From contig HF997992.1 in NCBI GenBank assembly GCA_000433015.1, positions 1 through 64,000 on the forward strand: a DNA stretch of 64,000 nt, written 5' to 3'. Positions 17,997-24,793 of this stretch are shown here, piece by piece. Each line of letters begins with the position of its first letter. Within the stretch, counting starts at the first letter, position 1. Under the pieces are notes generated by a model that saw nothing but the letters and a program-made list of their open reading frames with translations, did no database searches and was not told the DNA's origin. This stretch comes from Firmicutes bacterium CAG:631 (GTDB lineage: Bacteria; Bacillota_I; Bacilli_A; RFN20; CAG-631). A program made the translations under genes and the position numbers.

Positions 17997-18802
17997 AAAT
18001 TTGGATTATTTATGATGCTGAAAGATATCAAAAAAATGCTGTTTTTGCTAAAAAATTAAAAGAGGCCTTAAAAAAAAGAAAGCAAATGGCTGAAATCATT
18101 ATTTTTGATGATTTTTCTACGCTTCCTTTTCCTTTACCCGATATTGCCATTATGAGAATGGTTCACCCTTTATTAACAGAATTTTTAGTTAAAAATGGTG
18201 TTTATGTTCAAAATAATGCCTTTGTTAGTCAAATTACGAATGATAAATATAAAACCTATCAATATTTATCTCCTTTTGTGGATATGGCTAAAAGTTATTT
18301 GATTGATGATTCTTGTTTAGATTTTCCCTTACCCTTTCCTTTTATTTTAAAATCTTTAGATGGGCATGGCGGACAAGAAGTTTTTTACGTACAAAACAAA
18401 AATGAAGTCCATCAAGCCTTTTTACAAACCAATAAAAAACAAATGCTGGCCCAAGAAATCATTCCTGAACTTGGAAAAGATTTGCGTGTTTATGTTCTTC
18501 ATGACCAAATTATTTGTGCAATGCTGCGCACCTCTCTTACCGATTTTAGAAGTAATTTTTCTTTAGGAGGTCAAGCACAAATTTATCACTTAAATGACAA
18601 AGAAAAACAAATCGTCTATGAAGTGATTCGTCATTTTGATTTTGGGTTAGTAGGTATTGATTTTTTATTTAAAAACAACCAACTTGTCCTCAATGAAATT
18701 GAAGATGTTGTTGGTTGTCGCATGGTTTATACTTACACCGATATTGATATTGCTCAATGTTATATTGATTATATTTTAAAAGATTTTTATTCCAAAAAAT
18801 AA
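17993..18802 (+). CDS. RimK-like ATP-grasp ligase, second of a pair
   Basis: 269 residues. The ATP-grasp core shows the lysine and glycine loop in PFILKSLDGHGGQEVFYV, LAQEII, the DLRVYVL segment, RSNFSLGGQA, and GIDFLF...LNEIEDVVGCRM in place of the usual E-x-N metal site: the asparagine is replaced by Asp (EIED), so activity may be altered. The N-terminal domain reads like RimK (IAIMRMVHPLLTEFL). It overlaps the first ligase by four bases and runs convergently into the 164-residue gene, overlapping it by 16 bases. Substrate unknown. Confidence 0.78.
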   Translation: MKIWIIYDAERYQKNAVFAKKLKEALKKRKQMAEIIIFDDFSTLPFPLPDIAIMRMVHPLLTEFLVKNGVYVQNNAFVSQITNDKYKTYQYLSPFVDMAKSYLIDDSCLDFPLPFPFILKSLDGHGGQEVFYVQNKNEVHQAFLQTNKKQMLAQEIIPELGKDLRVYVLHDQIICAMLRTSLTDFRSNFSLGGQAQIYHLNDKEKQIVYEVIRHFDFGLVGIDFLFKNNQLVLNEIEDVVGCRMVYTYTDIDIAQCYIDYILKDFYSKK

Positions 18803-19281
18803 TGTTGTTTTAAATATTGAATGCCTTTTTCAATTAAAATGTCATCAAAAGTGGATAAAGAAGGTACATCTCTTTTAAAAACGAATTGACATTCCGTATC
18901 CATTTCTTGGGCTTGTTTTTTTAAATCATTTTGTAAATGAACATCGACAATATGGGCAATCAATACAACTTTTGGATATAAAAGAAAACGTTCTTTGATG
19001 AGATCTTCTTTTTGAATCATTGTTAAAATCGGATAGATAAAGCGATAGGGACAAGCATTGAATAAAATAAGATCTACTTTTTGTTGTTTACAAATGGTTA
19101 AAGCGGTTTGAATATCAACCCATTCCATTTGATTTTCAAAAAGAAAGAATTCTTGATTTAAAAAATCAATCCGAGCTGTTAAAATTTTTTGTTGATTTAG
19201 TTCTTTTGCAAATTGGCTAAGCCACTCTTTTGTAGCTAAAAGGTTGATACACCTTAAAGTTAAAAAAACATCAAGATTCAT
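18787..19281 (-). CDS. Unknown 164-residue protein cotranslated with parB
   Basis: No family recognised. The layout, an N-terminal helix (KEWLSQFAKELNQQ), alternating strands such as VDLILFNAC and PKVVLIAHIVDVH, and a C-terminal helix, fits an alpha/beta fold and faintly recalls a ParA/MinD-type NTPase that has lost Walker A, but no nucleotide motif is left. It starts 11 bases inside the end of parB, so translation is probably coupled to it; a link to chromosome partitioning is inference. It converges with the ATP-grasp pair and no terminator was found between them. Confidence 0.6.
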   Translation of the reverse strand: MNLDVFLTLRCINLLATKEWLSQFAKELNQQKILTARIDFLNQEFFLFENQMEWVDIQTALTICKQQKVDLILFNACPYRFIYPILTMIQKEDLIKERFLLYPKVVLIAHIVDVHLQNDLKKQAQEMDTECQFVFKRDVPSLSTFDDILIEKGIQYLKQHYFLE

Positions 19282-20137
19282 TTGTAAATTGTTTCACAAA
19301 TTGTTCTAATTCTGCAAATGAACTAAATTTAATTTGTATTTTCTTTTCACTAATTTGAATTTTGGAATGATGCATTTTTTGCATCATTTCTTTTTCTAAT
19401 TCTTGATATTGTGCTTGATTTTTAGATTGATGCGTCACCACTTTGGGCTTATAAGATAATAAAATTTTTTCAACGTCACGAACACTTAAATTTTCATAAA
19501 TAATACGATTTGCCAATTGAACCGCTTGTGTATCATTTAGACCCACTAATACTTTGGCATGTCCAATCGATATTTTTTCATTTAAAATATAGTTTTGAAT
19601 CACTTCAGGAAGCGTCAATAATCGCAATAAATTAGCCACATGAGAACGAGGCTTCCCAACTTCTTTAGCAATTTGGGCTTGCGTATATCCTAAATGTTCT
19701 TTCATGGCTTGATAAGATCTAGCCTCTTCAATCCCATTTAAATTTTCTCTTTGAATATTTTCAATGAGTGAAAGTTCCATCATTTGTTGATCATTAAAAT
19801 CAGCTACAATGGCTGGAATCGTTTCTTTTTTTGCAAGAATAGAAGCTCTTGTTCTTCTTTCCCCTGCAACAATTTCATACTGATCTTGACCAATTTCACG
19901 AACTATGATGGGTGTAATCACGCCATGTTTTTTAATAGAATCAGCTAATTCTTTTAATTTTTCATCATCAAATTTCATTCTCGGTTGAAAGCGATTGGGT
20001 GTAAGAAAAGAAACGGGAATTTCTACAATATTATTAATTTCACTATTTTCTAAAACTTGAGCTAATGTTTTAATATTAATCCCATTCTTTTCAAATATCT
20101 TTTCAAGACCTAATAAATCATTTTCTTTTTTTGCCAT
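19271..20137 (-). CDS. parB: ParB/Spo0J chromosome-partitioning CTPase
   Basis: 288 residues from MAKKENDLLG; AAAGGAG lies upstream within parA, and a longer frame start overlapping parA further is unlikely. The N-terminal ParB domain has the CTP-binding box GERRTRA and the ENIQRENLN patch; a central helix-turn-helix (YTQAQIAKEVGKPRSHVANLLRLL) binds parS; the C-terminus should dimerise. ParB clamps spread around parS and recruit SMC. It overlaps parA by 20 bases and the next gene by 11, so the three form a coupled operon. No parS palindrome was seen in the window. Confidence 0.93.
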   Translation of the reverse strand: MAKKENDLLGLEKIFEKNGINIKTLAQVLENSEINNIVEIPVSFLTPNRFQPRMKFDDEKLKELADSIKKHGVITPIIVREIGQDQYEIVAGERRTRASILAKKETIPAIVADFNDQQMMELSLIENIQRENLNGIEEARSYQAMKEHLGYTQAQIAKEVGKPRSHVANLLRLLTLPEVIQNYILNEKISIGHAKVLVGLNDTQAVQLANRIIYENLSVRDVEKILLSYKPKVVTHQSKNQAQYQELEKEMMQKMHHSKIQISEKKIQIKFSSFAELEQFVKQFTNES

Positions 20138-20894
20138 TTTCAATGAACTCCTTTGATAATTCCATATAGGCTTTTGCCCCGCTGGAATTTTTGTCAAAAT
20201 AAATAATTGGTTTTCCTCTTGATTGTGCTTCACTAATTTTTACATTTCGAGGAATACTAACATTATAAACTCTTTCTTTAAAAAATTTGCGCACTTCAAT
20301 AGCGACTTCATTGGATAGTTTTGTTCTAGAATCATACATGGTTAATAAAACCCCTTCAATATTTAATTTTTTATTGAATGTTCCTTGAATTCGCCGAATC
20401 GTCGCCAAAAGTTGTACTAATCCTTCTAATGCGTAATATTCACATTGTACGGGGATTAAAACCCCGTTAGAAGCAACCAAAGCATTGGTACTTAATAAAC
20501 CCAAAGAGGGTGGACAATCTACAATAATATAATCATAATCATCTTTGACACGATCTAATTGATTTTTTAAACGATAATGTTTGTTACTTTGTGCTGTTGC
20601 TAATTCAAAATCAGCCCCAGCCAAATCAATTGTGGCAGGAATTAAATCTAAATTTTCAAATTGCGTTTTAGAAATGCATTCTTTTACATCTTTGGTATTC
20701 ATTAATAAATGATAGATACTCACATTAATCATATCATTATCAAAACCAACGCCTCGAGTGGAATTACCTTGAGGATCGATATCAACAAGTAATACTTTTT
20801 TATTTTGCTCTACTAAAGAGGCCGATAAATTGATTGCTGTTGTTGTTTTTCCTACTCCACCTTTTTGATTTGCAATTGCTATAATTTTTGCCAC
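20118..20894 (-). CDS. parA: ParA/Soj chromosome-partitioning ATPase
   Basis: 258 residues, standard length. The deviant Walker A KGGVGKTT (with the ParA signature lysine) is at residues 11-18, switch I is LLVDIDPQGNST, and YDYIIVDCPPSLG is Walker B. It drives origin movement with ParB and can act on DnaA. The start is GTG with AGGAG ten bases upstream. The gene order parA-parB is chromosomal in type, usually near the origin, though rsmG/mnmG are not seen beside it here. Confidence 0.95.
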   Translation of the reverse strand: MAKIIAIANQKGGVGKTTTAINLSASLVEQNKKVLLVDIDPQGNSTRGVGFDNDMINVSIYHLLMNTKDVKECISKTQFENLDLIPATIDLAGADFELATAQSNKHYRLKNQLDRVKDDYDYIIVDCPPSLGLLSTNALVASNGVLIPVQCEYYALEGLVQLLATIRRIQGTFNKKLNIEGVLLTMYDSRTKLSNEVAIEVRKFFKERVYNVSIPRNVKISEAQSRGKPIIYFDKNSSGAKAYMELSKEFIENGKKRK

Positions 20895-20983
20895 AATATC
20901 ACAACTCCTACTTCTTTATTTTCATTATAAACGAATTTATTATTTTTCGCACCTATATTTTCTTGTTTATCTTCTTTTTTAAA

Positions 20984-21014
20984 AATTAAAAAGGTGCCAC
21001 AAAATAAGACACCT
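20984..21014 (-). terminator. Rho-independent terminator after the oxidase pseudogene
   Basis: Minus strand: AGGTG/CACCT stem (with an inner TC..GG pair region) followed by TTTTTAATTTTT. It lies 32 bases after the stop of the 21046-21463 gene and before parA. Confidence 0.7.
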
Positions 21015-21045
21015 CCATTCATTTATTATAAACTTTAAACAAATT

Positions 21046-21463
21046 TTAGATTTTAAAGTCTTCAGACCTAAAATTGCTATAATATCGTCCTTTTATGGCT
21101 GTAAATTTCAAAACACAATAATCAGGGTCTGTTACCCCTTTTTGATAATACATTTCATCGCCTTCTTGCCAGATTTCTTCTTTCGCTTCAAAAGTTTCTA
21201 ATACTTCTATATTTCCAATTAAACTCACTCCTCTAAAAAATCTTTGATCAATAAAATATAAACTAGCTTTACTATTTTTTTTAAAGCATTTCACTTTATT
21301 AGAGGATGTGTTTGTTGAAAACCAGATTTCTTTAATCCCGTTTCTTTTTCTAGGCTTTAACATTGCCTTTAACTGGATAACCACCATCATCCATATAACT
21401 AATAAAACTCACTTTAACTTTATCTATCATTTTCCCAATGGTTTCCTTTGGATTTCTCATCAT
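21046..21463 (-). pseudogene. Frameshifted pyridoxamine-5'-phosphate-oxidase-like flavoprotein gene
   Basis: The 3' frame encodes KAMLKPRKRNGIKEIWFSTN and continues through RFFRGVSLIGNIEVLE to GVTDPDYCVLKF, a FMN-binding split-barrel family (general stress 26-like). The missing N-terminus lies in another frame: ATGATG at 21463 behind GGAGGAG starts MMRNPKETIGKMIDKVKVSF and reads to GGYPVKGNVKA then a stop. The two halves join near 21380 with a one-base shift. So this is either a real inactivating indel, a sequencing error or a recoding site. Gene and terminator otherwise look intact, which suggests a recent change. Confidence 0.8.
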
Positions 21464-21520
21464 TATTTTCTCCTCCATTAAAATTTATCATTTATCTTTT
21501 TATTATACTATAATTTTTAG

Positions 21521-21557
21521 AACAAAAAAAAGAAAAATGATGGGTTTCATCATTTTT
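21521..21557 (-). terminator. Rho-independent terminator of the DUF378 gene
   Basis: Perfect stem AAAAATGATG/CATCATTTTT with loop GGTTT (AAACC on the minus strand), followed on the minus strand by CTTTTTTTTG. Its upstream arm overlaps the stop codon of the DUF378 gene. Confidence 0.8.
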
Positions 21558-21789
21558 CATTTGTAGCATAAACTCTGTCATGTACTTCTTTAGGATGATT
21601 TAAATCCACAAAGAATAAAGCAATATTAATTAATGCGGCTAGTCCGACAAGAACATAGATGATTCGTGTAAATACTGTCATTTCACCAAAAATAGCAGCA
21701 ACTAAATCAAAACGAAAAATGCCAACTAGTCCCCAATTGATTGCTCCAATCAAGGTTAAAGATAAAGCTGTTTTTTGAACAATATTCAT
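21550..21789 (-). CDS. DUF378 family small membrane protein
   Basis: 79 residues with two membrane segments, about 8-28 and 42-63. The N-terminal LSLTLIGAINWGLVGIFRFDLVAAIFG is the diagnostic pattern of DUF378 (YuzA-like) proteins, including the conserved Gly-Ala-x-Asn-Trp-Gly. The function of the family is unknown. GGAGG lies eight bases before the ATG. It is a single-gene unit with its own terminator. Confidence 0.88.
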   Translation of the reverse strand: MNIVQKTALSLTLIGAINWGLVGIFRFDLVAAIFGEMTVFTRIIYVLVGLAALINIALFFVDLNHPKEVHDRVYATNEK

Positions 21790-21908
21790 AATGAACCTCC
21801 TTTATCAATCTTTATTTTGAACAAATTTTATTTTTTTATGCAATAGATGTCATAAGTTGGTAAATCATTTCATAATTTGTGTTGAAAGAAATAGTTTGAG
21901 GTGACATC

Positions 21909-22931
21909 ATGAAAAAGAAATGGATAAAAAGAATTATTCTATTAGTTTTAATTGTTTTATTGGTAGGTTTTGGTATTTATAAGTTAGTTTCAAAAAATAA
22001 CAAGGGAATTAAATCTCAAGTTAATGAAGTAACTGAAAATTTAAATGCTTACCACATGGAAGCGAATATGGAATTTCATAATGGGGACGATCTTCGCGAG
22101 TATTTAGTCAAGGTTTCTTATAAAAAAGATGGTTCTACTCCTTTATTTAGAGTTTCGTTATTTGATAAAGGTGTGAATCAAGAACAAATCATTATTCGAA
22201 ACAAAAATGGAGTTTATGTTTTAACTCCTGCTTTAAATCAAGTTTATAAATTTAAGGGTGATTGGCCATTAAATGGAGCAAAGCCTTATCTTTATCAATC
22301 GATGCTTGATGTATTTAAAGGAAAATATGAATTATCTAAATTAAAAGATGGATATGTCATTACTTCTTCTCCTAATTATAAAAATTCTCCAAATTGGACA
22401 AAACAAGAAATGAAAATGACATCACAACTCAAACCAATTTGGGTCCATATTTATGATAAAGATAATAATATTGCTGTCAAAGTTACGTTTATTAAAGTGG
22501 AATTTGATCCAACATTTGCAGACAACTATTTTGAAGTCAGTGATAATATGACTCAAGCAAGAAGTGAACTAACCACTCCAACGACATCAACTATCAATGA
22601 TTTACCATTATACCCAACTAATGCGATTATTTCAGCAACTTTAAAAGAACAAAGTGTCATTCAAGTTGGAGATATGACACAGCATATCTTAACTTATGAA
22701 GGAGAAGAGGCCTTTACAGTTGTGCAACATATTCTAGAAAGTTATGATGAAATGGTCATCACTGAGGTCAGCGGAGAATTAATTGAAATTGCTGGAAATG
22801 TAGGGATTTTAAATACACAACAATTAATTTATGAATATAATGGCGTTAGTTATCACATTTATAGTGACAAATTAACAACAAGTCAACTCGTAGAATTAGC
22901 ATTAGGTATGGAAGTTGTTGCAGTGAAGTAA
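21909..22931 (+). CDS. Membrane-anchored LolA/RseB-fold lipoprotein-like protein
   Basis: 340 residues: a basic N-terminus and one hydrophobic helix (about 10-28) with no lipobox cysteine, so it is probably a type II anchored protein with an extracellular domain. The body (YHMEANMEFHNGDDLREYLVKVSYKKDG, FRNKNGVYVLTPALNQVYKFKGDWP) fits the LolA-like half-barrel seen in Firmicute YdcC/GerS-type proteins. These may bind lipids or lipoproteins, but the role is not settled. TGAGGTGA precedes the ATG. A terminator follows. Function remains a guess. Confidence 0.7.
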   Translation: MKKKWIKRIILLVLIVLLVGFGIYKLVSKNNKGIKSQVNEVTENLNAYHMEANMEFHNGDDLREYLVKVSYKKDGSTPLFRVSLFDKGVNQEQIIIRNKNGVYVLTPALNQVYKFKGDWPLNGAKPYLYQSMLDVFKGKYELSKLKDGYVITSSPNYKNSPNWTKQEMKMTSQLKPIWVHIYDKDNNIAVKVTFIKVEFDPTFADNYFEVSDNMTQARSELTTPTTSTINDLPLYPTNAIISATLKEQSVIQVGDMTQHILTYEGEEAFTVVQHILESYDEMVITEVSGELIEIAGNVGILNTQQLIYEYNGVSYHIYSDKLTTSQLVELALGMEVVAVK

Positions 22932-23002
22932 ACGAATAAAAAAGTTTAAATGCACTTAGTGTGTAGACAAATTATATCTTATGAGATAGTAGTGAAATTC
23001 AT

Positions 23003-23046
23003 AGAGTGATTTCAGATAATAAAAATCAAAAAATCACTCTTTTTAT
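23003..23046 (+). terminator. Rho-independent terminator of the LolA-like gene
   Basis: Stem AGAGTGATTT/AAATCACTCT around an 18-base loop, followed by TTTTTATAT, 71 bases after the stop. Confidence 0.75.
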
Positions 23047-23192
23047 ATATAAAAATAGAGAATATAAAAAAACTAAAACGACTTAAAAAATCAACTTTGT
23101 CAATTGCCACAAGTTTAATGCAAAACAAAATTTTTTATTTCTTTTTTTTACAAAATTCGCTATAATAAATCTACTTTAAAGGAGTGAATATT

Positions 23193-23600
23193 ATGAGTAA
23201 AGGAATGAATTTTTTAACTTCTTTGCTTTTGTTTGCTGCTGGGGTAGCTATTTTTATTTTTCTACCCGTATTTCAATTAGATTTAGGCAGTCAAGCATTA
23301 AAATCAGAAACATTGTTAGAATATTATGAAAATTTAATAAAAGATATTCAAAATGTTATAGAATCTAAACCCTCAGCCAAATATTGTGTTGCTATCATTG
23401 GTCTTCCGTTAGCCATTCTTTCTGTTGGCGGTGGATTTAAAGGGATTGTTAGCGGTATTCTAGGGATTATTTCTTTAGTTCTTTTTAAGGATGTTTATTT
23501 AGGCAATTTAGTCAATTATTCGTTAGGTGGATATGCTTTATTTGTTGTTTTTGGTCTTTCTATTTTATTTGGCCTCATGACTTTGTTTAAAAGAAAATAA
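23193..23600 (+). CDS. Small four-TM membrane protein, unknown function
   Basis: 135 residues starting MSKGMNFLTS, behind AAAGGAGTG; a GTG nine bases earlier overlaps that site and is unlikely. Hydrophobic segments at about 8-25, 62-82, 86-103 and 112-130 leave one soluble loop of about 35 residues (GSQALKSETLLEYYENLIKDIQNVIESKPS). TATAAT occurs at 23161-23166 but no good -35 was found. No family recognised. It converges with the large secretion operon across a bidirectional terminator. Confidence 0.65.
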   Translation: MSKGMNFLTSLLLFAAGVAIFIFLPVFQLDLGSQALKSETLLEYYENLIKDIQNVIESKPSAKYCVAIIGLPLAILSVGGGFKGIVSGILGIISLVLFKDVYLGNLVNYSLGGYALFVVFGLSILFGLMTLFKRK

Positions 23601-23624
23601 AAAAAATAAATAAGTAAGAAATTA

Positions 23625-23664
23625 AAAAGTAGATGATAGGAAGCAAAATCATCTACTTTTTTAA
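23625..23664. terminator. Bidirectional terminator between the membrane protein gene and the SipW operon
   Basis: Perfect 13-bp stem AAAAGTAGATGAT/ATCATCTACTTTT with a ten-base loop. A T-run follows on both strands (TTAATATTTT on plus, TTAATTTC on minus), so it can end both converging units. Confidence 0.85.
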
Positions 23665-23668
23665 TATT

Positions 23669-24793
23669 TTATACTTGTTTTTCCCAAATGGCATATAAAG
23701 TTAAATCTGCCATTACTGGTGTTAAATCTGTAAATTTTCCGGAAGTGGGGGTAATTGTTTTCGTTGTATACCATCCTACAAAATCATATCCATTTCGTGT
23801 TGGAATTGGAATGGTATAGCCCTCTTGAGCGGCAAAATAAGAACCATGTGGAATTTGATAAGCCATTAAAGATCCAGAAGGCATATTTGCAGGTTCATCT
23901 AAACTATCATTTAATTGAAAAATAACAGAATGTGTTTCAATATTATTATCAAAAGAAACGATAAGAACCCATACGCCACTTTGTTTTACATAAATATTAT
24001 GATGGTAAATATCAAAGTAAAAATCACCATCAACACCTAACGAATTCGATGGTTCACTTCCTGTGTACCATTGATTTGGATTTGGTTTATCCCAAGTTAG
24101 GGTTTCATCGGTTCCATCCGAATAATAGATGGTCATCGTGTATTGATCGTTGGTTTCTCCTGCAACAATCGTATCAATCCCTCTTCCTTCATGGGGGGCT
24201 GGAATTTGAACAATATAATCTTCTGATTTTGAAAAATGAAAAATCAAAGTAACGCTATCATCATCGTTAACGATTTGATCAATTCCAACAATACTATTCC
24301 CATCTTCTCCAGGCTCTCCTTGTTCTCCTTTAGGAACAGGAATTGGATCAGATGTTGTTCCATCCGAATATTGAAGGGTAATTAATGTATTTCCTGTAAC
24401 TTCATCGACAACATAATTCACTCCCGTTACTGAAATTCCATTTGGAATCGTGATTTGTGTTGGCTCAATACTTTGATCCGTATAAGTAATCGTAACAATT
24501 GTACTTAACCCATCTTCACTCAAAGTATAAGTAATTCCTTGAATGCCATTTCCGTCTTTACCTGGCTCACCATCTTCAGCTTTTGGAATAAGAAAGGTCG
24601 TCGGCTCTCTATCTTCATCTGTATAGGTAATGGTGATGAGCATACTTCCATCTTCTAATTCCTCACTTGTGATGGATTCGATTTGAATTCCTTGTTCATC
24701 ACTTCCAAAAAAACTACCGGTACAACCCGTCATACTGAATGCAGAAAAAACAATCATCATCATCAAAAAGAAAGATTTGAATATTTTTTTCAT
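23669..24793 (-). CDS. Surface lipoprotein with collagen-like GXY motifs and an InlB-type repeat
   Basis: 374 residues. The signal peptide ends in a lipobox (SMTGC, Cys24). Two short collagen-like patches (GEPGKDGNG and GEQGEPGEDGNS) punctuate repeated beta units of the type 'ITITYTD...TFLIPK', each carrying an acidic YxDGT-like turn. The last 60 residues (GYDFVGWYTTKTITPTSG...LYAIWEKQ) are a Listeria-Bacteroides/InlB B-repeat. No LPXTG is needed because it is lipid-anchored. It starts in an ATGA overlap with the 813-residue gene and is the last gene of the SipW operon. Likely a cell-surface anchor or adhesin. Confidence 0.8.
   Translation of the reverse strand: MKKIFKSFFLMMMIVFSAFSMTGCTGSFFGSDEQGIQIESITSEELEDGSMLITITYTDEDREPTTFLIPKAEDGEPGKDGNGIQGITYTLSEDGLSTIVTITYTDQSIEPTQITIPNGISVTGVNYVVDEVTGNTLITLQYSDGTTSDPIPVPKGEQGEPGEDGNSIVGIDQIVNDDDSVTLIFHFSKSEDYIVQIPAPHEGRGIDTIVAGETNDQYTMTIYYSDGTDETLTWDKPNPNQWYTGSEPSNSLGVDGDFYFDIYHHNIYVKQSGVWVLIVSFDNNIETHSVIFQLNDSLDEPANMPSGSLMAYQIPHGSYFAAQEGYTIPIPTRNGYDFVGWYTTKTITPTSGKFTDLTPVMADLTLYAIWEKQV

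Noticed and set aside
13488-18802. Ribosomal peptide (RiPP) cluster from ABC exporter plus ATP-grasp pair
   Set aside because: No precursor peptide or immunity gene was found and a 100-base gap separates the units; kept only as a weak possibility in findings.
19271-20900. parS site near parAB
   Set aside because: No TGTTTCACGTGAAACA-like palindrome was seen; TGTTTCAC-like text at about 19289 lacks the second half.
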